From JANNSW01 sp031431235 (GTDB lineage Bacteria; Pseudomonadota; Alphaproteobacteria; Rhizobiales; Hyphomicrobiaceae): a stretch of DNA of 13,011 nucleotides. Location of the stretch: the NCBI GenBank assembly GCA_031431235.1, contig JANPDA010000409.1, positions 1 through 13,011 on the forward strand, read 5' to 3'. Positions within the stretch are counted from its first letter, which is position 1, and each line of letters opens with the position of its first letter. The position numbers were made by a program, and so were the translations under genes. Positions 7,245-12,983 of this stretch are shown here, piece by piece. The notes under the pieces are model-generated. The model searched no databases, was not told where the DNA came from, and saw only the letters and a list, made by a program, of their open reading frames with translations.

Positions 7245-7573
7245 TTACTGATCGAGATGCTCGGCGAGACGGGCGGGGACCGCAAGCTTGCCCAGGCGGT
7301 GCTAGTGGTTCGATCCAATCGCTCGATACCGACGAAGTTGGTGTCGAGTTGGAAAATCGAACCACAAAACAAAGGCTTGCCTGGTGGGCCGGGCAGACGC
7401 TGAGGGATCGAAGCGTCTGAGTCGGACCACTAGGTGGAGATCTCGTGACCGGAAACGGCGCTCACGACGATGGTCGTGTCGGCGCCACCGAGGACCGTCG
7501 TCGCGGCAGTGGATAGCCGTGGGTTGCCGAGCACCCACCAGAGCAATGCGTGTGTATCGAGCAGGACTTTCAC
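7245..7573 (-). pseudogene. broken PIN-domain toxin gene (VapC-like)
   Basis: The frame starts at a GTG (7573-7571) overlapping the antitoxin stop as GTGA and reads VKVLLDTHALLWWVLGNPRL, a classic PIN-domain start with the first catalytic Asp. It continues to SAVSGHEIST and stops at TAG (7432-7430) after 47 residues. That stop is the edge of the 132-bp element at 7302-7433. Immediately beyond the element, from 7301, the frame resumes as HRLGKLAVPARLAEHL, which is what PIN toxins of this group carry after EI(A/S)TK, and it ends at TAA 7247-7245. Only about 65 of the usual 130 or so residues remain; the C-terminal acidic residues are gone, replaced by the REP pair. The toxin is almost certainly inactive. 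Confidence 0.85.
7302..7433. mobile_element. 132-bp structured miniature element inserted in the toxin gene
   Basis: The element is bounded by CTAGTGGT (7302-7309) and its complement ACCACTAG (7426-7433). Inside are two strong hairpins: GTGGTTCGAT (7305-7314) with ATCGAACCAC (7356-7365), extended by CCAA/TTGG and CTCGATACC/GGTGTCGAG, and CAGACGCT (7394-7401) with AGCGTCTG (7412-7419). Removing it with one copy of CTAG restores the toxin frame from ...EIST to HRLGKL, which places the insertion to within one codon. CTAG at both ends could be a target duplication, or TA within it as for IS630/mariner-type elements. It encodes nothing and resembles a MITE or similar non-autonomous element. Confidence 0.8.
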
Positions 7574-7833
7574 TCCTCGCCCCGCCCCTCCCAGAATTTC
7601 AGCTCAGCCTCGGGCAGCGGCTCGAAAAAGGCATCGGTGACCTCGAACCGACCCTGCATGGAGCCGTAGCCGCGGCGGCGTGCGGTCGCCTCGTCGAAGC
7701 ATGGCTCGACCGGGCGGAGCAACAGCCGCACGAGCTTGTCCTCCGCCTCGATCACGATTTCCTCCCCGGCAAGCGCGCGCTTCACGAGGAGAGGGAGATC
7801 CTGTTGGGCTTGTTCGAGTGTGATCGTTGTCAT
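7570..7833 (-). CDS. type II antitoxin, Phd/YefM-like (prevent-host-death), partner of broken toxin
   Basis: The product is 87 aa. The N-terminus MTTITLEQAQQDLPLLVKRALAG followed by EEIVIEAEDKLVRLLL is the DNA-binding and dimerisation half of Phd/YefM-type antitoxins. The C-terminal half, with FEVTDAFFEPLPEAELKFWEG, is the part that normally binds and masks a PIN (VapC) toxin. In such systems the antitoxin also represses its own promoter. The ATG at 7833 has AGGA about 8 nt upstream, and the stop overlaps the toxin GTG by 4 nt. With the toxin broken, this is an orphan antitoxin. It appears intact, with no internal stop, and could still neutralise related toxins elsewhere. Confidence 0.85.
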   Translation of the reverse strand: MTTITLEQAQQDLPLLVKRALAGEEIVIEAEDKLVRLLLRPVEPCFDEATARRRGYGSMQGRFEVTDAFFEPLPEAELKFWEGRGEE

Positions 7834-7853
7834 GGCTCGATCCTGCCAGATTT

Positions 7854-7885
7854 CTAGCCCGATGAACAGCGCCCCGCCGGGCTAG
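7854..7885 (-). terminator. inverted repeat CTAGCCCG/CGGGCTAG between two genes
   Basis: A perfect 8-bp inverted repeat at 7854-7861 and 7878-7885 with a 16-bp loop lies between the end of the NAD(P)-binding gene and the antitoxin start, both on the minus strand. It could end the upstream transcript or be the operator for the antitoxin, about 20 bp before its start codon. There is no U-tract, so the operator reading is at least as likely. Confidence 0.35.
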
Positions 7886-7945
7886 CCCGCCTCGACTCCA
7901 GGGCAGGACATGCGCAAAGTCGTGCCCGCGCGAGCCACCACACCC

Positions 7946-8578
7946 CTACCGGATCAGCAGCGGCGTCCGCCCCACCCACTCCGGGCTGTCGATCTGGCCA
8001 ATGAGAAAATCCGCGACATCGGCCCGGCTGATCGAGCCGGCGGTCCAATCCTCGGGCTCGCCCAGCGCCCGGTACTGCCGGGTCAGCCGTCCGTTGTTCA
8101 ACAGCCCCGGCCGCACGATGGTCCAGTCGAGGCCCGAGGCCTTGACCATCTGCTCCTGCACGTCCTTGTCGGCGTAGACGCGCGACAGCAGCAACGGAAA
8201 GAACACCCAGTCGTAGAGCGCCCCGCCATGGCCGCGGCTGTCGCCCGCGCCGAGCCCCGTGACCACGATCAGCCGGCGCACGCCCTTCGCCCGCATGACG
8301 TCGATGACGATGCGGGTCGCATCCGAGAACAAGCGCCCCGGTGACAGCAATTTCGTCGTCCCCAGCGTCATCAGCACCGCGTCGACGCCCTCGACCGCCC
8401 GCTCGACCGCCGCCCGATCGAGCGCACTCGCCGCAATCCGCTCCAGGCGTGGATTGTCAGCCTCGATCACCACCGCACTGCGCGCGAGCGCACGCACGGC
8501 GTGGCCCGCCTCCAGCGCCCGCTTGACGGTTTCGAGGCCGATGCCTTTGGAGGCGCCGATGACGAGGAGCTTTGCCAC
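7946..8578 (-). CDS. NAD(P)-binding protein, atypical SDR / NmrA-like
   Basis: The product is 210 aa with an N-terminal Rossmann motif: VIGASKGIGLETV gives GxxxGxG at residues 8-14. This is followed by a strand and helix and by a conserved LIVVTGLGAGDS segment, as in atypical short-chain dehydrogenases and NmrA/YwnB-like NAD(P)H-binding proteins. A usual YxxxK catalytic pair is not evident, so it may be a sensor or reductase rather than a classical dehydrogenase; the substrate is unknown. The GTG at 8578 fits the start of the Rossmann fold; upstream in-frame sequence overlaps the next gene and is not used. It is the last gene of a minus-strand unit, 14 bp after the secreted hypothetical gene. 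Confidence 0.85.
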   Translation of the reverse strand: MAKLLVIGASKGIGLETVKRALEAGHAVRALARSAVVIEADNPRLERIAASALDRAAVERAVEGVDAVLMTLGTTKLLSPGRLFSDATRIVIDVMRAKGVRRLIVVTGLGAGDSRGHGGALYDWVFFPLLLSRVYADKDVQEQMVKASGLDWTIVRPGLLNNGRLTRQYRALGEPEDWTAGSISRADVADFLIGQIDSPEWVGRTPLLIR

Positions 8579-8592
8579 AATCGCGCTCTTTT

Positions 8593-9045
8593 CTATTGCA
8601 GGCCGAGGATCAGCCGCAGATCCCAGCCGCCATCCGAGGTCTCGGCCCGCGTGATGTTCCGGATCCGCCATATGTCCCCAGCGGCCACCAGCTCGTAGGT
8701 CAGCTCCTTCAGTTGGCCCGAATCCTTGAACCTGGCCTCGACTGTCGCCTTGCCGCCCGCCTCCGACACAGTCTCGACCACCACATCGGTGACCGCCGGA
8801 TCCTGGCTGTCGGTGACCGGATCGAAGTCGAGCACCAGTCCGTTCGTCTCGATCGCGGCCGGTGATTGCGCCTCGAGGATCGCGGCGGCGAGATCGGCGG
8901 TGAGCACCTTCGCCAAGCCCGCCTCGTCTTGCGGCAGCCCGTCGGGATAGAGCGCCCGCACCACCTCGGCCGGGCTTGGACCCGCCGCCGCGATTCCAGC
9001 TCCAGCGATCGCGAGCAGAACCGTCAGGCCAATCAGCATGCGCAT
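8593..9045 (-). CDS. secreted hypothetical protein (DUF3828-like)
   Basis: The product is 150 aa with a clear Sec signal peptide (MRMLIGLTVLLAIAGAGIAA, cleavage around AAAG-PSP), so it acts in the periplasm. The mature part has a PAEVVRALYPDG stretch, a conserved FDPVTDSQD segment and a C-terminal pair of strands ending in YELVAAGDIWRIRNI. This resembles small secreted proteins of the DUF3828 type, a link I make from the pattern and not from a search. No catalytic motif is visible. The ATG at 9045 is preceded by GGAG at good spacing; the second ATG six bases later is possible. It lies between the HIT gene (35-bp gap) and the NAD(P)-binding gene (14-bp gap) in one likely operon. Confidence 0.8.
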   Translation of the reverse strand: MRMLIGLTVLLAIAGAGIAAAGPSPAEVVRALYPDGLPQDEAGLAKVLTADLAAAILEAQSPAAIETNGLVLDFDPVTDSQDPAVTDVVVETVSEAGGKATVEARFKDSGQLKELTYELVAAGDIWRIRNITRAETSDGGWDLRLILGLQ

Positions 9046-9080
9046 GCGACACTCCGATCCAAAGGATCTCACGACCCGGC

Positions 9081-9503
9081 TCAATTCGTCCCGAGCACCC
9101 GGCGAAGCTGCTCGGCCTGGCGCGCCAGCACCCCGCCGTCGGCCATCTTGCCGGGCGGCCGCAACACCACTCCCGACCAGCACGGCAGCACGTGGAAATG
9201 CAGATGCAGCACCACTTGGCCCGATGGCGCCTCGTTGTACTGCTCGACCTTGATCCCTTCGGCCTCGAACGCCGTCATCGCCGCCCGCGCGACCCTCTGC
9301 ACGGTCGCAATGGTCGCGGCGAGCTGGGCGGGCGAGGCATCGAGCGCATTGACGCACGGCGTCTTCGGTATGACCAGGCAATGCCCGTCGGCGCGCGGCA
9401 TGATATCCAAGAAAGCGAGCGTCTCGGCATCCTCGTAGACTTTGTGGGCCGGCAGCTCGCCGCGCAGGATTCGCGCGAATATGTTGCCGTCGTCATAGGC
9501 CAT
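9081..9503 (-). CDS. HIT family protein (histidine triad nucleotide hydrolase)
   Basis: The product is 140 aa. The histidine triad is HLHFH with His100, His102 and His104, followed by VLP, and conserved family pieces are NIFARILRGELPAHKVYED, GHCLVIPK and the Asn at 90 in QYNEA. HIT proteins hydrolyse nucleoside phosphoramidates or dinucleotide polyphosphates in the cytoplasm; the natural substrate here is unknown. The ATG at 9503 has a strong GAGGAGG about 6 nt upstream. A TATAGA box (plus-strand 9531-9536) lies suitably upstream as a -10 element. It is the first gene of a three-gene minus-strand unit and is divergent from the L,D-transpeptidase gene. Confidence 0.93.
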   Translation of the reverse strand: MAYDDGNIFARILRGELPAHKVYEDAETLAFLDIMPRADGHCLVIPKTPCVNALDASPAQLAATIATVQRVARAAMTAFEAEGIKVEQYNEAPSGQVVLHLHFHVLPCWSGVVLRPPGKMADGGVLARQAEQLRRVLGTN

Positions 9504-9657
9504 GATCGCCTCCTCGTCCTCGCTCCGACTTCTATAGCGCTCTCGGCCGGGCCCGCCTATGGGGTCGCCGCCATATCTTGGCCATCCCGGTTGACGAGCC
9601 TGCGACGAGCAGCGATCCCAGTCGCTCGGGAACGATTCGATCACGAGGGGAGGAAAG

Positions 9658-10521
9658 ATGCGCCGCAAGACCCCGATCCTCGCTCTCCTCATGCTCGTTG
9701 CCGGCGGCGTCTCCGCGGCTCTGGTGAGCGACTTGGCCCGTGATCTGCGTGGCGCGATCGAGATCGCCAGCGCCGAGGCCCGGCGCAGCGAGTACCATTT
9801 GCGCTACCGGCTCGGACTACCGATGCCAGGCATGCCCGATCTGTCCCGGCTCGATCAGCGCCTCGCCGCCAAGGGCCTGTCCGAAGGCGCGCCCGTGCTC
9901 GTGCGGATCTTCAAGCAGGAATCAGTGCTCGAGCTCTGGATGCAGAAGGGCCAGCGCTTCGAGTTGTTCGCGACGTACCCCGTCTGCCGCTGGTCGGGCG
10001 GGCTCGGCCCCAAGCAAAAGCGCGGCGACCACCAATCCCCCGAAGGCTTCTATACGGTTGCGGCATCCCAGCTCAATCCGCGCAGCCGCTGGAACCGCTC
10101 GTTCAACGTCGGCTACCCCAACCTGCTCGATCGCGCCCATGGCCGCACCGGCGACTTCATCATGGTGCATGGTGGCTGCTCGTCGGTTGGATGCTTTGCC
10201 GTGACCAACGAGGCGGTCGGCGAGATCTGGCGCCTGGTGCAGGCTGCGCTCGGCAAGGGCCAGCTGCGCTTCCAGGTGCAATCCTTTCCTTTCCGGCTGA
10301 GCGAATGGAACCTCGCCCTCCACCGCTCGAGCCCCTGGGCGCCTTTCTGGCGGGATTTGGCGGCGGGCCACGACCTGTTCGAGACGACCGGCATCCCGCC
10401 ACTGGTCAGCGTGTGCGCCAAGCGCTACGAATTGCGGCCCGGAGTTGCCGGCGCCGACGGCAGTGCGCCGATCGAGGCCGTCTGCAACGAAAGGCCCGGG
10501 CACATGGTGGGCGGATCGTGA
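9658..10521 (+). CDS. L,D-transpeptidase-fold protein, YafK (DpaA/LdtF) type
   Basis: The product is 287 aa. The N-terminal hydrophobic segment (residues 5-24) is a signal anchor or signal peptide, so the enzyme works on the periplasmic face. The catalytic motif of the YkuD fold is HGGCSSVGCF: His171 and the nucleophile Cys179, with an extra Cys at 174. YafK-type members act on peptidoglycan; in E. coli the relative DpaA (YafK/LdtF) releases Braun lipoprotein from the wall, but whether this protein cuts or makes links cannot be decided here. Motifs GDHQSPEGFY and LNPRSRWNRSFNVGYPN are typical of the family. The ATG follows GGGGAGGAAAG. The RidA-like gene begins 38 bp downstream, probably on the same transcript. 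Confidence 0.92.
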   Translation: MRRKTPILALLMLVAGGVSAALVSDLARDLRGAIEIASAEARRSEYHLRYRLGLPMPGMPDLSRLDQRLAAKGLSEGAPVLVRIFKQESVLELWMQKGQRFELFATYPVCRWSGGLGPKQKRGDHQSPEGFYTVAASQLNPRSRWNRSFNVGYPNLLDRAHGRTGDFIMVHGGCSSVGCFAVTNEAVGEIWRLVQAALGKGQLRFQVQSFPFRLSEWNLALHRSSPWAPFWRDLAAGHDLFETTGIPPLVSVCAKRYELRPGVAGADGSAPIEAVCNERPGHMVGGS

Positions 10522-10559
10522 GCCGGCCGCGTCCCGCGAATGCTGCGAAGGAGGATCAG

Positions 10560-10970
10560 ATGCTGCGTCCCATACACCCAAAAACCGTCGCCAAGCCCGC
10601 CTCGCGCTACGCCCACGCAATCGCTCACCCCGCCGGCGCCGAGCGCGTCGTCGTCTCGGGCCAGGTCGGCATGACGCTCGAAGGCACCTTCGCCAAGGGC
10701 CTGCAGGCGCAGATGGACCAGTCCTGGCGCAACCTGTTCGGCGTGATCGAGGCGGCGGGCTTCGAGCGAACCGACATCGTCAAGATGACGATCTTCATCG
10801 TCGATCCCGGCGCAACCGGCAGCGCGCGCGGCGACGCGGTCAAAGCCTATCGCGAGACCCGCGACCGCGTGATGGCGGGCCATGCCGCCGCGACGACGTT
10901 CCTGTTCGTCTCGGGGCTCGCCAATCCGGAAATGTTGTTCGAGGTCGAGGCCGAGGCCGTGAAGGGCTGA
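10560..10970 (+). CDS. RidA-like (YjgF/UK114 family) protein lacking the catalytic arginine
   Basis: The product is 136 aa with the chorismate-mutase-like RidA fold: RVVVSGQVGMTLEGTFAKGLQAQMDQSWRN-type core (too long to list fully), then DIVKMTIFIVD and a C-terminal MLFEVEAEAV strand. In true RidA the deaminase pocket uses an Arg in an A-R-S motif; here the equivalent stretch is HAAATTFLFVSGL, with Thr112 at the Arg position, while the downstream EVEAEAV is kept. That makes 2-aminoacrylate deaminase activity unlikely and suggests another Rid subfamily. The ATG at 10560 has AAGGAGG about 6 nt upstream. It follows the L,D-transpeptidase gene by 38 bp. Confidence 0.88.
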   Translation: MLRPIHPKTVAKPASRYAHAIAHPAGAERVVVSGQVGMTLEGTFAKGLQAQMDQSWRNLFGVIEAAGFERTDIVKMTIFIVDPGATGSARGDAVKAYRETRDRVMAGHAAATTFLFVSGLANPEMLFEVEAEAVKG

Positions 10971-10983
10971 GGCTCGGGGTCCT

Positions 10984-11005
10984 CTCGAGCAACACATCGC
11001 TCGAG
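10984..11005 (+). terminator. hairpin after the RidA-like gene
   Basis: CTCGAGC (10984-10990) pairs with GCTCGAG (10999-11005) around an 8-nt loop, 13 bp after the stop codon. No T-run follows, so it may be a weak or Rho-assisted terminator or an mRNA-protecting stem. Confidence 0.4.
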
Positions 11006-11020
11006 CCCTATGAAAGGACC

Positions 11021-11330
11021 GTAGGTCGGACTGAGCTCTTCGCAAAGTCCGACAACTCCCGACCCACCCGTCATCCCGGCCGCGCACCGGCCAGTGGCGT
11101 GCCCGTTTCCGCCAGCTCCTGCTCCGGGGCGTGAGCCGGGATCTTCGCGGCATCGTCAGCGCCCATGGCCCAGATCCCGGATCGCGCTGTGCGCGTCCGG
11201 GAAGACGGGTGGGGAGGAGCGCCTACGTTCCCACCCGACCGCCGCAAGTCGGATTGAGTTTCCATGCGCGCGAATTCGCCCGCACCGTCGGTTACGAAAC
11301 GGACTACGAGGCCGGGGTCAGTCCGACCTA
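11021..11330. repeat. outer pair of REP-like repeats enclosing a second repeat
   Basis: TAGGTCGGACTGA at 11022-11034 (headed by GTAG at 11021-11024) and TCAGTCCGACCTA at 11318-11330 are perfect inverted 13-mers. Each has its own partner: TCGGACT/AGTCCGA at 11026-11032 and 11046-11052 on the left, and GTCGGAT/GTCCGAC at 11248-11254 and 11321-11327 on the right. The GTAGGTCGG start resembles the GTAGGTTGG start of the 7086-7240 repeats. The whole 424-bp gap between the RidA-like gene and msrB (10971-11394) is otherwise without a gene. Confidence 0.7.
11063..11213. repeat. 151-bp composite palindrome nested in the outer repeat
   Basis: The ends CCCACCCGTCATCCCGG (11063-11079) and CCGGGAAGACGGGTGGG (11197-11213) are inverted with one mismatch over 17 bp. 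Inner inverted pieces CCGGGATC (11136-11143) and GATCCCGG (11173-11180) divide it into two head-to-head hairpin units. The CGTCATCCCGG...CCGGGATGACG pattern is a dispersed intergenic repeat type seen in many alphaproteobacterial genomes. It sits inside the repeat pair at 11021-11330, so one element seems to have landed in another. Confidence 0.75.
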
Positions 11331-11394
11331 AAGGTTTGAGCGTCCCCGTTTCCGCCAAAACGCTCTGCGTCCCCACCGGTTGGGAAGCTGACCC

Positions 11395-11817
11395 CTACTT
11401 CTGCCCGTCCTTCGGCGCGAACGACAGGGCGACGCCGTTGATGCAGTAGCGCAGGCCGGTCGGCTTGGGCCCGTCGGGGAAAACATGCCCCAGATGGGAC
11501 TCGCAATTGGCGCAGTGCACCTCGGTGCGGCTCGAGAAGAACGAGCGGTCCTCCTGCTCGGCAACGGCCCCCGCCACGGCCGGCGCGGAGTAGCTCGGCC
11601 AGCCGGTGCCCGAATCGAACTTCTGGTCGGAGGAGAACAACTCGGCGCCGCAGCCGACGCAAGCGAACATGCCCGCACGCTTCTCGCCGTTGAGCGGGCT
11701 CGTCCAGGGCCGCTCCGTCCCGTGCTTGCGGGCCACATGATAGGCCTCGGGCGACAGCTCACGCCGCCACTCGGCGTCGGACTTCGTCACTTTGCGATCG
11801 GCGGTTTTCTGCGGCAT
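11395..11817 (-). CDS. msrB: peptide-methionine (R)-S-oxide reductase
   Basis: MsrB reduces the R form of methionine sulfoxide in proteins, repairing oxidative damage. The product is 140 aa from the chosen start. The catalytic Cys125 is in GLRYCING (usually RYCINS; here Gly replaces Ser), and zinc is bound by Cys53/Cys56 (CVGC) and Cys102/Cys105 (CANC). The SGTGWPSY motif (69-76) has Thr where some members carry the resolving Cys, so recycling may go directly through thioredoxin or another Cys. The ATG at 11817 gives the usual family length; an in-frame ATG at 11850 would add 11 residues, and neither has a good Shine-Dalgarno. It stands alone between the repeats and the toxin gene. Confidence 0.95.
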   Translation of the reverse strand: MPQKTADRKVTKSDAEWRRELSPEAYHVARKHGTERPWTSPLNGEKRAGMFACVGCGAELFSSDQKFDSGTGWPSYSAPAVAGAVAEQEDRSFFSSRTEVHCANCESHLGHVFPDGPKPTGLRYCINGVALSFAPKDGQK

Positions 11818-11966
11818 GGTCTCGGCCTCGTTGGATGACCCTCGGCTCATCCAATATGGCTATGCGACCGCGGCCGGTCGAGGGGCACGACCTCAATTCC
11901 TCGCGAGGTGGCATGGCGATCCCGAGTCCGGAGTGGCTCGAATGAGGGCGATCGTATGCGCTGGCA

Positions 11967-12407
11967 TCACTCGATGCGAGGAACCTGTCGCAAGCGGCCA
12001 GCGCGGATGTTGGCGGTGAGGCGGTCACGGATGGCGCGAAAGAACCCGGACGGCAGGAAACCATAAAGCACGCTTTCGGTGCCAGGGATGCCGGTTGCCC
12101 GGAGGTCGGGTCCTGGCCACTGAAAGACGTTGATCTCATCGACGACGACCCAGGATCGATCATTATCGAGACCGAGATGGCGCTTGATGGCGGCTGGCAT
12201 CTCGACAGCGTCGGTGCCGGGCGAGGGGGGCACGTGCGTAATCGGAACGACAACGACCTTGTTGTGGGCGTCCCCCGACACCGTCGTCACAACGATGGCC
12301 GCAGGTCGATCCTTGGCGCCTTCCTCCCGTCCGGCGGCGTGCTCGTCTGCCCAAAGATAGGCATAACGGATGACTTGGGCAGCCTGGGGCGCTGGTATGT
12401 CGACCAC
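11967..12407 (-). CDS. PemK-like toxin of a type II toxin-antitoxin pair
   Basis: The product is 146 aa. It resembles a widespread group annotated as PemK-like growth inhibitors: IRYAYLWADEHAAGREEG, KDRPAAIVV, VVVVPITHVPP, then DRSWVVVDEINVFQWPGPDL and a C-terminal YGFLPSGFFRAIRDR. KDRP and the PITH strand match the order of SH3-like barrel strands in MazF/PemK ribonucleases, so cleavage of RNA is the likely action, by inference. It appears complete. It begins at a GTG (12407) two bases after the antitoxin stop, without a good ribosome-binding site, so it is probably translated by coupling to the antitoxin, as usual for such pairs. Confidence 0.78.
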   Translation of the reverse strand: MVDIPAPQAAQVIRYAYLWADEHAAGREEGAKDRPAAIVVTTVSGDAHNKVVVVPITHVPPSPGTDAVEMPAAIKRHLGLDNDRSWVVVDEINVFQWPGPDLRATGIPGTESVLYGFLPSGFFRAIRDRLTANIRAGRLRQVPRIE

Positions 12408-12409
12408 GA

Positions 12410-12682
12410 TCAGCGCGCATGCTTGGTGAGTTGCCGCTCGACGTCCTCGGACTCCGGCGGCGGCTCGGATGCGGCAATAGCCTCGGCCAAGTGATCGGGG
12501 ACCTCATGGGCTTCGTAGACCTGCCGGTCGCGATGCTTCAACCGGTGATACTCTTCCGCCGAGAGCAGAACCAGTCGCTCGTGCCCGTTGCGGGTGATCG
12601 TGACCGGCTCGATCAAGGCCTTGTCGGCGAGCTGGCCATAGTTCTTGATGAACTCCGCAGAGGTGACTTTCACGACCTGCAT
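12410..12682 (-). CDS. Phd/YefM-like antitoxin partner of the PemK-like toxin
   Basis: The product is 90 aa. The N-terminal part VKVTSAEFIKNYGQLADKAL, then VTITRNGHERLVLLSAEEYHRLKHRDR, is a textbook Phd/YefM fold (DNA binding, dimerisation). The acidic C-terminus (DHLAEAIAASEPPPESEDVERQL) would be disordered and bind the toxin. It should repress its own operon. The ATG at 12682 has GGAAAG 9 nt upstream; a GTG at 12673 (starting VKVTSAEF) has AAGGA at ideal spacing and is an equally good start. The next 172 bp towards the tRNA hold no gene, so the operon promoter should lie there, but I could not pick clear boxes. Confidence 0.85.
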   Translation of the reverse strand: MQVVKVTSAEFIKNYGQLADKALIEPVTITRNGHERLVLLSAEEYHRLKHRDRQVYEAHEVPDHLAEAIAASEPPPESEDVERQLTKHAR

Positions 12683-12854
12683 CCTTCGTAACTTTCCAAT
12701 CTTCTGGATCAAGTGGAACGTCACGAGGTTTGGCAAGGGGGCTGATGGGGGCGGCGGTGCGGGATCGATGCCGATCACATCGAACCGGATGGCAACGCTG
12801 CCGCACAGGACAAACCACCGTCAGGTGCTACCCATTTACTACCCTTGTAATTTC

Positions 12855-12931
12855 TGGCGATCCCGGCAGGATTTGAACCTGCGACCCCCGGTTTAGGAAA
12901 CCGATGCTCTATCCTGCTGAGCTACGGGCGC
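12855..12931 (-). tRNA. tRNA-Arg (anticodon CCU), acceptor stem imperfect
   Basis: The 77-nt cloverleaf reads on the minus strand: acceptor GCGCCCG, D arm GCTC/GAGC, anticodon arm TCGGT-TTCCTAA-ACCGG with anticodon CCT, T arm GCAGG-TTCAAAT-CCTGC, and an encoded CCA end. It would read AGG arginine codons. The 3' acceptor strand is CGGGATC, which pairs with the 5' strand at five positions but not at C2:U71 and G3:A70; CGGGCGC would be the perfect partner. All other arms are sound. The defect might weaken the tRNA or reflect recombination at the 3' end. The gene lies upstream of the toxin-antitoxin pair on the same strand. Confidence 0.9.
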
Positions 12932-12954
12932 GGAAAACAGTCATTCTATCGTAG

Positions 12955-12983
12955 TTGACGGCCGCCAAGCCCCATCCTATAGT
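12955..12983 (+). promoter_or_regulatory. sigma-70 type promoter pointing out of the window
   Basis: TTGACG at 12955-12960 and TATAGT at 12978-12983 are 17 bp apart, a near-consensus housekeeping promoter on the plus strand. Transcription would start near 12990. An ATG at 12998-13000 follows, but the window ends four codons later, so the driven gene is unknown. The promoter is divergent from the tRNA gene, 24 bp away. Confidence 0.6.

Noticed and set aside
7302..7538. Minus-strand 78-codon frame over the toxin region
   Set aside because: It is in a different frame from the PIN-domain residues. The toxin frame starts at GTG 7573.
11071..11376. Minus-strand frame of 101 codons before msrB
   Set aside because: It lies wholly within the nested palindromic repeats, and such frames arise from the repeat sequence.
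12645..12896. Plus-strand frame ending in SRQDLNLRPPV
   Set aside because: This peptide ending is the well-known artefact of translating the complement of a tRNA gene; here it is the tRNA-Arg.
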